NCBI GenBank assembly: GCA_965223035.1
Contig: OZ244980.1
Span: 3,472,001-3,536,000, forward strand
Source: CAMDPA01 sp965223035
GTDB taxonomy: Bacteria; Pseudomonadota; Alphaproteobacteria; Rhizobiales; Hyphomicrobiaceae
Length of the DNA stretch: 64,000 nucleotides
Direction: 5' to 3'
The translations under genes were made by a program, and so were the position numbers. Positions 9,578-18,439 of the stretch are shown here, piece after piece; position 1 is the stretch's first letter, and every line of letters starts with the position of its first letter. The notes beneath the pieces are model-generated. The model did not search any database. It saw only the letters and a program-made list of their open reading frames with translations, and was not told the DNA's origin.

Positions 9578-10036
9578 ATGCGCGATCGGATCAGTCAAGC
9601 GATGAAGGACGCGATGAAGGCCCGCGACAAGCCCCGGCTGAGCGCGCTGCGCATGATGTTGGCGGCGCTAAACGATCGCGAGCTTGGGATCGGCGCCGGC
9701 GCGCTGCCGCAAGGGGGGGAGTTGTCTGATCAGGAAACGGTGCAGGTGCTGCAAAAGTTGGTCAAGCAACGGCGCGACGCGATCGCCACCTATACCGAGC
9801 ACGGACGCCGAGATTTGGCCGATAAGGAGACCGCCGAGCTGGCCGTGATCGAAGAGTTCTTGCCCCAGCAGATGGACGAGGCGGAGATGAGAACAGCCAT
9901 CACCGGCCTCATCGAGGAGGTCGGCGCTGACAGCCCCAAGGATATCGGCAAGGTGATGGGACCATTGAAGCAGAAGTTCGCTGGACGCATGGACCTGGGC
10001 AAAGCCAGCGGCTTGGTGAAACAGCTGCTGGCGTGA
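9578..10036 (+). CDS. GatB/YqeY domain protein
   Basis: This 152-residue protein is a stand-alone copy of the helical tail domain of GatB: the start MRDRISQAMKDAMKARDKPR, then the VIEEFLPQQM and DIGKVMGPLKQKFAGRMDLG motifs. The domain is thought to bind tRNA or to assist amidotransferases. In alphaproteobacteria it commonly lies between carA and dnaG, as here. The frame extends upstream to 9512, but ATG at 9578 follows AAAGGAG at the right distance and matches family N-termini. Confidence 0.93.
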   Translation: MRDRISQAMKDAMKARDKPRLSALRMMLAALNDRELGIGAGALPQGGELSDQETVQVLQKLVKQRRDAIATYTEHGRRDLADKETAELAVIEEFLPQQMDEAEMRTAITGLIEEVGADSPKDIGKVMGPLKQKFAGRMDLGKASGLVKQLLA

Positions 10037-10124
10037 GCTGGACCCCGGCACGCCTTGATCCGTTGGTCGGCTGTGCTAGTGCTGCGGGCTGCCGCAGCCG
10101 ATCCGTCGGCTATAAGGAGGACAA

Positions 10125-11753
10125 GTGCCGGCGGCGAGCCGGTTGGCATGGACGTTCAGGACGATGAGCCAAACTGAAACCGATGTGGTCATCGTCGGCG
10201 GCGGGCCCGTCGGCATCGGCCTCGCCATTGAGCTGAGCCAACGGGGCGTCTCCTCGATTGTCGTTGAGCGTTTTGAGGACCCTCAGCCGATTCCGAAGGG
10301 ACAGAACCTAACTCAGCGCACGATGGAGCACTTCCATCAGTGGGGGATCGACCAAGCCATTCGCGCGGCTGCGCCTTTGCCGCTGGAGCAGGGCATCGGC
10401 GGGCTCACCGCCTACGGCACGCTGCTGAGCGATTACCACTACGATTGGTATCAACGCGTCGTCGTGCGACCCTATTACTTCGCCGACAACGAGCGCCTGC
10501 CTCAGTACGACACCGAGAAGATTCTCCGCCGCCGGGCGGCGCAATGCCCCGACGTCGAGACGATCTATGGTTGGTCGGCGGAAAGCCTTGGCCAGGACGA
10601 CAACGCGGTCAGCGCCACGATTACACACCGACAAACCGGCCAAAAGCGTAGGCTTACCGGGCGTTATCTGGTCGGCTGTGATGGCAGCAAATCGATCGTG
10701 CGCGACAGCGTCGGCATCACCCAAACCCTGTCAGACCACGACAAGTTGATGGTTCTGTTGGTGTTTCACGCGCCCGAACTCGGCCGGCTGCTGAGCCGCT
10801 ATCGTGGCAAATCCTTCTTCAACGTTCTGCACCCCGAGCTGGAGGGCTATTGGCTGTTTTTTGGTCGGGTCGATAGCGAGGAAACCTGGTTCTTCCATGC
10901 TCCCGTACCGTTTGGCACCACCGCCGACAACTACGATTTCAAGGCCTATCTGCAGCGCGCGGTCGGCGCGGCGTTCGCCTGCGATATCCAGCATATCGGC
11001 TTTTGGGACCTGCGCTTCGCGGTCGCCGATACCTACCGGAAGGACCGGGTGTTCATCGCTGGGGACGCCGCCCATGGCCACCCGCCGTACGGCGGCTTCG
11101 GCATCAATACCGGTTTTGAGGACGCGCGCAATCTGGGCTGGAAACTGGCAGCGGTGCAGAAAGGGTGGGGCGGGCCAGGACTGTTGGACAGCTACAGTCT
11201 GGAGCGTCAGCCGGTGTTCGCGTCTACCGCAAAGGATTTCATCGCCTCGTTCATCAACGCGGACCGAGCGTTTTTGCAAAGCTTCGATCCAGAGCGCGAC
11301 CGGGCGGCGTTCGAGCAGGCCTGGGATCGGCGCAAGGCCGGTACCACCAGCGAGATCATCTCCTACGAGCCGCACTATGCAGGCTCGCCGATCGTGTTCG
11401 GTCCAGCCGGCGGCACCTGCAGCGCCAAGGGCGAGCATCGCTTCGAGGCGCGGGCCGGCCATCATCTGGCACCGCAGCGGCTATCCTCGGGACGCAATGT
11501 ATTCGAGGCGTTGGGCCCGGATTTCAGTTTGTTGGCGTTCGACGCCGATCCCGCGACGATCCTCGCGTTCGAGCGGGCGGCCGACCGCCTGGGTGTACCG
11601 CTCAAAATCATCCAGGATGACGCGGGCAATGGTCGGCAGGCCTATCAGGCCGAGCTGGTTCTGGTCCGACCGGATAGCTACATCGCCTGGGCCGGCGAGG
11701 GCTGTCCGGCCGACGTGGACGCTCATTTGCGCCAGGTGATCGGGGCGGCCTAG
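10125..11753 (+). CDS. FAD-dependent aromatic hydroxylase (group A monooxygenase)
   Basis: This protein of up to 542 residues belongs to the PheA/MhpA-type flavin monooxygenases. It has the N-terminal Rossmann motif VVIVGGGPVGIGLAIEL and the second FAD motif GDAAHGHPPYGGFGINTGFE, followed by NLGWKLAAV. A C-terminal thioredoxin-like region (FSLLAFDADPATILAFERAA to VLVRPDSYIAWAGEG) matches the MhpA branch. Such enzymes use NAD(P)H and O2 to hydroxylate phenolic rings. GTG at 10125 has a strong AAGGAGG four bases upstream; ATG at 10164 (MSQTETDVV) is the alternative and gives the more usual N-terminus. The stop TAG (11751-11753) coincides with the insertion point of a palindromic element. It separates the yqeY-type gene from dnaG, so it is a local insertion into housekeeping order. 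Confidence 0.88.
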   Translation: MPAASRLAWTFRTMSQTETDVVIVGGGPVGIGLAIELSQRGVSSIVVERFEDPQPIPKGQNLTQRTMEHFHQWGIDQAIRAAAPLPLEQGIGGLTAYGTLLSDYHYDWYQRVVVRPYYFADNERLPQYDTEKILRRRAAQCPDVETIYGWSAESLGQDDNAVSATITHRQTGQKRRLTGRYLVGCDGSKSIVRDSVGITQTLSDHDKLMVLLVFHAPELGRLLSRYRGKSFFNVLHPELEGYWLFFGRVDSEETWFFHAPVPFGTTADNYDFKAYLQRAVGAAFACDIQHIGFWDLRFAVADTYRKDRVFIAGDAAHGHPPYGGFGINTGFEDARNLGWKLAAVQKGWGGPGLLDSYSLERQPVFASTAKDFIASFINADRAFLQSFDPERDRAAFEQAWDRRKAGTTSEIISYEPHYAGSPIVFGPAGGTCSAKGEHRFEARAGHHLAPQRLSSGRNVFEALGPDFSLLAFDADPATILAFERAADRLGVPLKIIQDDAGNGRQAYQAELVLVRPDSYIAWAGEGCPADVDAHLRQVIGAA

Positions 11754-11815
11754 AGCAACCTTCTGCCTTAAATCGGAACCGGCTTTGCGGTTCCGATTTA
11801 AGGCGCGATGATCTA
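11751..11815. mobile_element. Family 1 palindromic element (MITE-like), 61-bp copy
   Basis: The element occupies 11753-11813 between TA dinucleotides at 11751-11752 and 11814-11815. It starts GAGCAACC, ends GCGATGATC and contains a hairpin whose arms are CTTAAATCGGAACCG and CGGTTCCGATTTAAG. The left TA plus the element's first G forms the TAG stop of the upstream monooxygenase; joining the flanks without the element would also give TAG. Other copies start at 24018, 30100, 38799, 39883 and 41462. Confidence 0.8.
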
Positions 11816-11901
11816 GTCGATCGACCGGTGACGATGACCTGGCTCCCGCCGACACGCTTCACCACGCTGCGGGAGCCGCAGCTCAGCTGATGGGCCACAC
11901 C

Positions 11902-11999
11902 CACGTACCGACTGGCACATACCGACTGGCGCGCAACAATTGGCGCGTAACGACTGGTGGGTAACGACCGGTGGGTAACGACCGGTGGGTAACGACTGG
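11902..11999. repeat. Tandem array of seven 14-bp units
   Basis: Seven consecutive units fit the pattern NNNGTAACGACYGG with drift in the first units (CACGTACCGACTGG) and near identity in the last three (TGGGTAACGACCGG). The array is exactly 98 bp. There are no spacers, so it is a minisatellite and not CRISPR. It lies between the family 1 element and the small minus-strand gene. Confidence 0.85.
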
Positions 12000-12036
12000 C
12001 GCGAGCCTACGACGGGCTCGGCGCGGGCCCCGGACC

Positions 12037-12225
12037 TCAGCGCGTGATCCAGGCGAACAGACCTACGGCGATGACGATGCCGACCATCCACCACCAGGAC
12101 CTGTCTTTCGCCGGTTGCTCCCGCCCTCCAGCCGGCTTGGTCTTCGGTGTTGGCCGTTCGTTTTCCACCCATCCTCCCACCAAATCGCTGAGCGGTTGCT
12201 CGTCACGCTGACGCCCGGGCTTCAA
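12037..12225 (-). CDS. Small tail-anchored membrane protein, unknown
   Basis: This 62-residue frame has a hydrophilic, charged first two thirds and a single C-terminal membrane helix (residues 44-61, SWWWMVGIVIAVGLFAWI) ending in TR. The TTG start at 12225 is preceded by AGGAG nine bases upstream. The amphipathic layout with a tryptophan-rich interface is unlikely to arise by chance in a shadow frame, but there is no family I can name. The site is directly upstream of dnaG on the opposite strand. Confidence 0.5.
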   Translation of the reverse strand: MKPGRQRDEQPLSDLVGGWVENERPTPKTKPAGGREQPAKDRSWWWMVGIVIAVGLFAWITR

Positions 12226-12448
12226 CCCGCTTCGCTCCTGCGCCGGCGTTGGCGGCCCCGCCGCTCATCATCGTTTCAGCTGTCCCACATCAGGCGACGT
12301 CGCCGGCCGGCCAGCGGTGATCCGGGATGCCCCATTCCGACAGAGGTCCACTCCTACATGAGATCACGGCCGGTGGATAGCGGGGATCGGGATGGCGCAA
12401 ATCGTCCACCGGCATAAGCCGGCCGACGAATCGGTCCATAGTCTCAGC

Positions 12449-14365
12449 ATGCGCTTTTCACCCCAATTGCTCGATGAGATCCGCGCCCGCCTGAGCGTCA
12501 GCCACGTCGTCAGCCGCAAGGTGGCGCTCAAGCGCGCCGGCCGCGAGTATCGCGGCCTCTCGCCGTTCAAGGTGGAGAAGACTCCATCGTTTTTCGTCAA
12601 CGACCAAAAAGGCTTCTACCACTGTTTCGCCAGTGGCGAGCACGGCGACATCTTCACCTTCTTGATGACGACGGAAGGCTTGTCGTTCCCCGAGGCGGTC
12701 GAGCGGTTGGCGGCCGAGGCCGGCGTCGCGCTGCCCGCCCCAACCACCGTGGATCGGGCCAAGGACGACCAGCGCACGCGGCTGTTGGCGCTGCTGGAGC
12801 AGGCCGCCGCGTTCTTCGAGGCCAAACTTGCCAGCCGCGAGGGAACCGACGCTCGGCTCTACCTCGACCGTCGGGGGTTGACGACGGAGACGGTCGGCCA
12901 ATTTCGCATCGGATTTGCGCCCGCCTCCAGCACCGCACTGACCCAGCACCTGACCAACCAGGGCTTCTTGAGAGCGGAGATGATCACATCCGGGATGTTG
13001 GTCGGCGGCGACGACATCCCTCAACCCTACGATCGCTTTCGCAATCGCGTCATGTTTCCGATCACCGACCTCAAGGGTCGGGTCATTGCCTTTGGCGGTC
13101 GCGCGCTGGAGCCAGGTGAGCGGGCCAAGTATCTGAATTCGCCGGAGACGCCCCTGTTCCACAAGGGTGCGATCCTGTTCAACGCGGCCAAAGCCCGGCC
13201 GTTGGCGTTTGCGCGCGAGCGCGTGATCGTCGTTGAGGGCTATATGGACGTGGTGGCGCTGACCCAGGCCGGTTTCGGTGACAGCGTGGCCCCACTGGGG
13301 ACCGCCTTGACCGAGCAGCAGGTCCAGATGGTCTGGCGCATGGTGCACGAGCCGATTCTGTGCTTCGACGGCGATGATGCGGGCACACGGGCAGCCCATC
13401 GCGCGATCGATACCATGCTGCCGCACCTGAAGCCGGGACTGAGTGCCCGCTTCGTCTTCCTGCCAGGGGGAAGCGATCCCGACGATCTGATCCGACAGGA
13501 AGGCCCGCAGGCCATGCAGACCGCCCTGGAGAGGGCCCAGCCGTTGGCGGAAGTGCTGTGGCAGCGGGAATTGGCGGCCGGTGATTGGTCGACGCCTGAG
13601 CGCCGGGCGCATTTGGAGCGACGGCTGACCGAGATCGTCAATGGCATCGCCGATCTCTCGGTGCGCTCGCATTACCGCGCTGCCATGCGTGAAAAGCTCT
13701 TTTTACAGTTTGGTTCGCGACGACCACAGCGCGGTGCGCAACGCCCGCCATCCGCAGCGCCGAGCAGAAATTTTGCCGGCGTGCCCGGTGCGCAACAGGC
13801 CCGGCCGTCTGGCAACCAGCCCCAGCCCTGGGCCGAGTCGCGATCCGTCGGAGCCAGCCAAAGCCTTCGCCGCCAGCTGCTTGAAAATCAAATGGGACGG
13901 CCGCCCTATCGCGAGGCACTCATTATTCGCACCCTGATCAATCACCCTTGGCTGCTGGACCACGACGCGGAGCGCATCGCGGCGTTGGACTTCACCTCAG
14001 AGGCCATGGCCCGGATCCGAAACGCGCTGTTGGACGTGATGAGCGACAATGACTCACTTGACAGTGAACGCATCCAATCCCACCTGGACAAATTGAGCTT
14101 GAGCAAGGTGGTGAACCTCGTCGAACGAGCTATAACGCACAGGAGCGACAGCTTCGCAGAGCCCGATGCTGATCATGACGAGGTTGCGCGAGGGTGGAAT
14201 CACACCCTTAAGTTGCATGATCGGCATACGAGTTTGCGGCAGGCCTTGACGGCCGCACAGCGCGCCTGGGATGAAGAGGGCAGCGAGATCGCCCTGGCTC
14301 GGATTATCGAGATCCAGCGCCAGCTATCGAATTCGGAGAGTTTGGAGCTTCCGACCGACGCATAA
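12449..14365 (+). CDS. dnaG: DNA primase
   Basis: The 638-residue primase has the N-terminal CHC2-type domain (residues 1-95), the catalytic core with TOPRIM motifs VIVVEGYMDVVALTQAGF and LCFDGDDAGTRAA, and a C-terminal DnaB-interacting helical domain. It makes RNA primers at the replication fork. The zinc ligands of E. coli DnaG (C40, H43, C61, C64) read S38, K41, C59, S62 here, so zinc binding is probably lost. I recall this as a trait of some alphaproteobacterial primases. The frame extends upstream to 12392, but ATG at 12449 (MRFSPQLLDEI) is the family start. dnaG-rpoD is the conserved order. Confidence 0.97.
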   Translation: MRFSPQLLDEIRARLSVSHVVSRKVALKRAGREYRGLSPFKVEKTPSFFVNDQKGFYHCFASGEHGDIFTFLMTTEGLSFPEAVERLAAEAGVALPAPTTVDRAKDDQRTRLLALLEQAAAFFEAKLASREGTDARLYLDRRGLTTETVGQFRIGFAPASSTALTQHLTNQGFLRAEMITSGMLVGGDDIPQPYDRFRNRVMFPITDLKGRVIAFGGRALEPGERAKYLNSPETPLFHKGAILFNAAKARPLAFARERVIVVEGYMDVVALTQAGFGDSVAPLGTALTEQQVQMVWRMVHEPILCFDGDDAGTRAAHRAIDTMLPHLKPGLSARFVFLPGGSDPDDLIRQEGPQAMQTALERAQPLAEVLWQRELAAGDWSTPERRAHLERRLTEIVNGIADLSVRSHYRAAMREKLFLQFGSRRPQRGAQRPPSAAPSRNFAGVPGAQQARPSGNQPQPWAESRSVGASQSLRRQLLENQMGRPPYREALIIRTLINHPWLLDHDAERIAALDFTSEAMARIRNALLDVMSDNDSLDSERIQSHLDKLSLSKVVNLVERAITHRSDSFAEPDADHDEVARGWNHTLKLHDRHTSLRQALTAAQRAWDEEGSEIALARIIEIQRQLSNSESLELPTDA

Positions 14366-14780
14366 CCCGCCACATCTGCGCAACACTGTGGGCTTACCGC
14401 CACCGCCAGTTGTTCGTTGTGGGTCAGTGATCAGCCGGAGGCTCACGTGTTCAACATCAGGCCGTCGCCGAAAGGGCAGGGCGAGAGCATCTGAAGGGAT
14501 AACGCGAGACCAACCGTCCTGGCCATCGACCGCGTCGCGGCTTATCAGTTCGGCCATGGCGCTGCCAGCAGCACGGCTGCGACGAAGTTCAATGCGCAGA
14601 TCAAGGGGTGGCTATCTTGCCGGTGGACAGCACATGATTACGCCATTGATATGCCGCAACGTCGGTTTTAACGCCGACAATGAATACAACTTTAAGGACT
14701 AGTCACGCCGCACCTCCCAGTGCTCGCAACCAAGGCTCAATCAGTGGCCCACATGTGTTGGCCCACTTCGACGGGACACG
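14366..14780. other. dnaG-rpoD intergenic region
   Basis: This 415-bp gap presumably contains the rpoD promoter and leader. The open frames crossing it have no recognisable content. I see no convincing -35/-10 pair, palindromic element or tandem repeat. Confidence 0.5.
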
Positions 14781-16796
14781 ATGCTCATGGCTCAGAAAAC
14801 CGAGGAAAAGGCCAGCGCAACCACCGAAACCTCGGACCGCGACAGCCCTATCCTCGATTTGTCCGATCAGTCCGTCAGAAAGCTGCTGAAGGCCGGTAAG
14901 GCCCGTGGTTATGTGACCTACGACGAGATCAACGCGGTGCTGACGTCGGAGGAGACGTCCGAGCAGATCGAGGACATCATGGCGATGTTCTCCGAGATGG
15001 GCGTCAACGTCGTCGAGCAAGAGGAGGATGACGACGAGGGTGGCGAGACGGCGATTGACGAGGAGGAGAGCCGCGCCCTTGCGCCCCAGTCGCTCCCGGC
15101 CAAGAGCGAGGCTCGCAGCGAGCCGGCCGAGCGCACCGACGACCCGGTGCGTCTATACCTGCGGGAGATGGGCTCGGTTGAGCTGCTGTCACGGGAAGGC
15201 GAGATCGCCATCGCCAAGCGGATCGAGGCCGGGCACGAGGCGATGATCGCCGGGCTGTGCGAAAGCCCGCTGACGTTCCAGGCCATCATCATCTGGCGCG
15301 ATGAGTTGAACGACGGCAAGGTGCTGCTGCGCGATATCATCGACCTTGAAGCCACCTATGAAGGGCCGGAGGCCAAGGCTGCGCCACCCGTCGTCGTGCC
15401 GGCCCCGGACGGTCCGGTCGCCCCGCAACAGCCGGAGCAGGCCAACGCTGATCGGCACCAAGAGGACGGTGAAGGTGGCCCTGCCTCCGACGACAGCGAA
15501 GACGATGACGATGACGAGTTCGAAAACGCGCTGTCGCTCGCGGCGATGGAAGCGGAGCTGAAACCGAAGGTTTTAGATACGTTTGACCGCATCGCCTCCA
15601 ACTATAAAAAGCTGCGGCGTCAACAGGATAAGCGGCTGGAGAGCCAGGTGGCTGGCGAGCAGGGCTCGCGCCAACAAGAAAAGGCTTACGACAAGCTGCG
15701 CGAAGAGATCATCGCCGACGTCAAGAGCCTGTCGCTCAACAACAATCGTATCGAAAGCTTGGTCGAGCAGCTCTACGCGATCAATAAGCGCCTGGTCAGC
15801 CTTGAAGGCCAGCTCATGCGGTTGGCGGACAACTACGGCGTTTCCCGCCAAGAGTTCATCGGCGAATACTACGGCAACGAGCTGGACCAGACCTGGACCG
15901 AGCGGATGGCCGCCTCGGGCTCCAAGGGCTGGACCAACTTCATCAACTCCGGGGGACGCCGGATTAATACGCTGCGTTCCGAGATTCACGAGTTGGCCAG
16001 CGAGACCGGGCTTGAGATCCCTGAGTTCCGCCGCATCGTACGCAACGTCCAAAAGGGTGAGCGGGAGGCGCGGCAGGCGAAAAAGGAGATGGTCGAGGCC
16101 AACCTGCGTCTGGTGATCTCGATCGCCAAGAAATACACCAACCGGGGGCTGCAGTTTCTCGACCTGATCCAAGAAGGCAACATCGGTCTGATGAAGGCCG
16201 TCGACAAGTTCGAGTATCGGCGCGGCTACAAGTTCTCGACCTACGCCACGTGGTGGATCCGCCAGGCGATCACCCGCTCCATCGCCGACCAGGCACGGAC
16301 CATTCGCATTCCCGTGCACATGATCGAGACCATCAACAAGATCGTGCGCACCTCTCGGCAAATGCTGCACGAGATCGGTCGAGAGCCAACGCCGGAGGAA
16401 CTCTCCGACAAGCTCGCCATGCCGCTGGAGAAGGTGCGCAAGGTCTTGAAGATCGCCAAGGAGCCGATCAGCCTGGAGACTCCGATCGGCGAGGAGGACG
16501 ATTCCAACCTCGGCGACTTCATCGAAGACCGCAACGCCGTCTTGCCGATCGATGCGGCCATCCAGTCCAATTTGCGTGAGACCACGACCCGCGTGCTCGC
16601 TTCGCTCACACCGAGAGAAGAGCGGGTGCTGCGCATGCGCTTCGGCATCGGAATGAATACCGACCACACCCTGGAAGAGGTTGGTCAGCAGTTCTCGGTT
16701 ACACGAGAGCGCATCCGCCAAATCGAGGCCAAGGCGTTGCGCAAGTTGAAGCACCCCTCCCGCAGCCGCAAGCTGCGCAGCTTTCTCGACAACTGA
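14781..16796 (+). CDS. rpoD: RNA polymerase primary sigma factor (sigma 70)
   Basis: This 671-residue protein has all regions of a primary sigma factor. Region 1.1 is near residues 25-75; an acidic linker EEDDDEGGE follows; region 1.2 is DPVRLYLREMGSVELLSREG. Next comes the long non-conserved region with a second acidic run (SEDDDDDE near 235). Region 2 reads NLRLVISIAKKYTNRGLQFL and continues through STYATWWIRQAITR. Regions 3 and 4 end with EEVGQQFSVTRERIRQIEAK, the -35 recognition helix-turn-helix. The start is ATG 14781 or ATG 14787 (two residues shorter), with no sequence reason strong enough to choose. It follows dnaG as in other proteobacteria. Confidence 0.98.
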   Translation: MLMAQKTEEKASATTETSDRDSPILDLSDQSVRKLLKAGKARGYVTYDEINAVLTSEETSEQIEDIMAMFSEMGVNVVEQEEDDDEGGETAIDEEESRALAPQSLPAKSEARSEPAERTDDPVRLYLREMGSVELLSREGEIAIAKRIEAGHEAMIAGLCESPLTFQAIIIWRDELNDGKVLLRDIIDLEATYEGPEAKAAPPVVVPAPDGPVAPQQPEQANADRHQEDGEGGPASDDSEDDDDDEFENALSLAAMEAELKPKVLDTFDRIASNYKKLRRQQDKRLESQVAGEQGSRQQEKAYDKLREEIIADVKSLSLNNNRIESLVEQLYAINKRLVSLEGQLMRLADNYGVSRQEFIGEYYGNELDQTWTERMAASGSKGWTNFINSGGRRINTLRSEIHELASETGLEIPEFRRIVRNVQKGEREARQAKKEMVEANLRLVISIAKKYTNRGLQFLDLIQEGNIGLMKAVDKFEYRRGYKFSTYATWWIRQAITRSIADQARTIRIPVHMIETINKIVRTSRQMLHEIGREPTPEELSDKLAMPLEKVRKVLKIAKEPISLETPIGEEDDSNLGDFIEDRNAVLPIDAAIQSNLRETTTRVLASLTPREERVLRMRFGIGMNTDHTLEEVGQQFSVTRERIRQIEAKALRKLKHPSRSRKLRSFLDN

Positions 16797-16913
16797 CGGT
16801 TGCTGCGCAAGGCAGCGGCCGGGGTGCTTTGTCGATCATGGTCGGTCTGCGGACCCGTTCGACTGCGGCGCGGCACATCCGGACGTCTGAGCGCGTCGCC
16901 GCGCCTGGCTGCC

Positions 16914-16993
16914 GATGGACCTGGCCGCCTATGGACCTGGCCGCCTATGGACCTGGCCGCCTATGGACCTGGGCGCCTATGGACCTGGGCGCG
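16914..16993. repeat. Tandem array of five 16-bp units
   Basis: Five consecutive copies of TATGGACCTGGCCGCC (first copy GATGG..., last two with GGGCGC) lie between the end of rpoD and the CoxM-like gene. The period is exactly 16 bp, so it is not in frame with any coding use, and no spacers are present. Confidence 0.9.
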
Positions 16994-17057
16994 CTGATGG
17001 GCTAGCAAACCCCATCCATCATGCGCTGTGGACCCCAACCATGCCCGAGATGCGGTC

Positions 17058-17945
17058 GTGAAGCCCGCCCCGTTTGAGTATGTCAGACCCGCCTCGTTGG
17101 CGGAGGCTTGCTCCGTTTTGGCGCATGACCCCGATGCCCGCTTGATTGCCGGCGGTCAGACCTTGGTGCCGATGATGGCGATGCGCCTGGCCAATCCTTC
17201 GCGGCTGGTGGACATCGCCCGCTTGGATGTTTTGCGCGGTGTCCGCGACGAGAACGATGCGATCGTGTTGGGTGCCGTCACCCGCCAGGTCGAAGCGGAA
17301 CGCTCCGACCTGGTAGCCGCGAAGCTGCCGCTGCTGGCCGCTGCGATGCCTTGGATCGGCCATGCGCCCACCCGTGCGCGCGGCACCATCGGCGGCAGCA
17401 TCGCCAACGCGGATCCGGCCGCTGAAATTCCGTTGGTGTTGGTCACCTTAGGTGGCAGCGTGCGCGTGCGCGACGACGCGAAGGACTATGACGTTGCGGC
17501 CGCGGACCTGTTCGTCGGCCCAATGACGACGGCCATCCCCGCCACCGCGTGCATCACCGCTGCACGATTTCCAGTTTGGCGTGAGCCGCGCATCGGCGTC
17601 GGGTTTCATGAGGTCAGCGCGCGCAAGAGCGATTACGCCTACGTCGCCGCGGCCGCGCAGGTCGCGCTCGACGACGCGGGCCGCTGTGTGCGTTGCGCCT
17701 TGGGCATCGGCGGCGCCACACCGGTGCCGACTGGGCTCGGCGTGATCGATCAGCAGCTGAGGGGAACCGAACCTGACCACGCGACGATCAGCGCCGCCGT
17801 CGCGGCTGTCCTCGCCGACATCGAGATCATGCAGGATGCCCATGTCAGCACCCGCTATCGCCGTCGGGTGGCTCAAGGGTTGGCGGAACGCGCGCTGACG
17901 GACGCCATCCATGCTGCGCGCGCTGACATGGGAGGCGACGCATGA
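17058..17945 (+). CDS. Molybdenum hydroxylase FAD subunit (CoxM-like)
   Basis: The 295-residue protein matches the FAD-binding medium subunit of the xanthine/CO dehydrogenase family. It has KPAPFEYVRPASLAEA at the N-terminus, the FAD motifs LIAGGQTLVPMMAMRL and RARGTIGGSIANADPAAE, and a C-terminal CO dehydrogenase flavoprotein domain. It moves electrons from the iron-sulfur subunit to its acceptor. The frame extends to GTG 17028; GTG 17058 is preferred because families begin with MKPAPFEY. It overlaps the next gene by 4 bp, the first link of a three-subunit operon. Confidence 0.9.
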   Translation: MKPAPFEYVRPASLAEACSVLAHDPDARLIAGGQTLVPMMAMRLANPSRLVDIARLDVLRGVRDENDAIVLGAVTRQVEAERSDLVAAKLPLLAAAMPWIGHAPTRARGTIGGSIANADPAAEIPLVLVTLGGSVRVRDDAKDYDVAAADLFVGPMTTAIPATACITAARFPVWREPRIGVGFHEVSARKSDYAYVAAAAQVALDDAGRCVRCALGIGGATPVPTGLGVIDQQLRGTEPDHATISAAVAAVLADIEIMQDAHVSTRYRRRVAQGLAERALTDAIHAARADMGGDA

Positions 17946-18439
17946 AGGTCGAACTCTGCGTCAACGGTGCGGTGCGCACGCTGGAGGTTGAGCCGCGCAC
18001 CACGCTCCTCGACTGCCTGCGCGATCAGGTAGGGCTCACTGGAACCCACACCGGTTGCGAGCACGGCGTGTGCGGAGCGTGCACCGTGCTCATCGACGGT
18101 GAGCCCGCACGCTCCTGCCTGATGTTCGCGGTGCAAGCCGACGGTTATGAGATCACCACGATCGAAGGTCTGGCGCCAGCCCCGGGGGAACTCAGCGTGC
18201 TGCAAGACGCCTTCTGCGAGCGGCACGGCATGCAGTGCGGCTACTGCACACCGGCGATGATCCTCACCGCCCACGCGCTGTTACAGCGCAAGGCCGCACC
18301 GACCCGTGAGGATATCGTCGAAGCCATCTCCGGCAATATATGTCGCTGTACTGGATACGGCCAGATCATCGAGGCCATCGAGCTTGCCGCCGATCGCCTG
18401 CAGGGCGTCAACCTGCCCGAGCGCGGAGTGAGCCGATGA
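17942..18439 (+). CDS. Molybdenum hydroxylase 2Fe-2S subunit (CoxS-like)
   Basis: The 165-residue small subunit has a plant-type ferredoxin cluster (C39, C44, C47, C59 in GCEHGVCGACTVLIDG and the following SCL). The second, helical cluster uses C99, C102, C134 and C136 (QCGYCTPAM and NICRCTGYG). It wires the Mo site to the FAD subunit. Its ATG overlaps the CoxM stop and its TGA overlaps the ATG of the large subunit, so the three genes are translationally coupled. Confidence 0.94.
   Translation: MKVELCVNGAVRTLEVEPRTTLLDCLRDQVGLTGTHTGCEHGVCGACTVLIDGEPARSCLMFAVQADGYEITTIEGLAPAPGELSVLQDAFCERHGMQCGYCTPAMILTAHALLQRKAAPTREDIVEAISGNICRCTGYGQIIEAIELAADRLQGVNLPERGVSR

Noticed and set aside
11902..11999. 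Short direct repeats that might be a CRISPR array
   Set aside because: Units of 14 bp are directly adjacent with no spacers and no cas genes are in the window; the same holds for the other arrays.
15573..16754. Minus-strand open frame (393 residues) antisense to rpoD
   Set aside because: Shadow frame of an unmistakable sigma factor.
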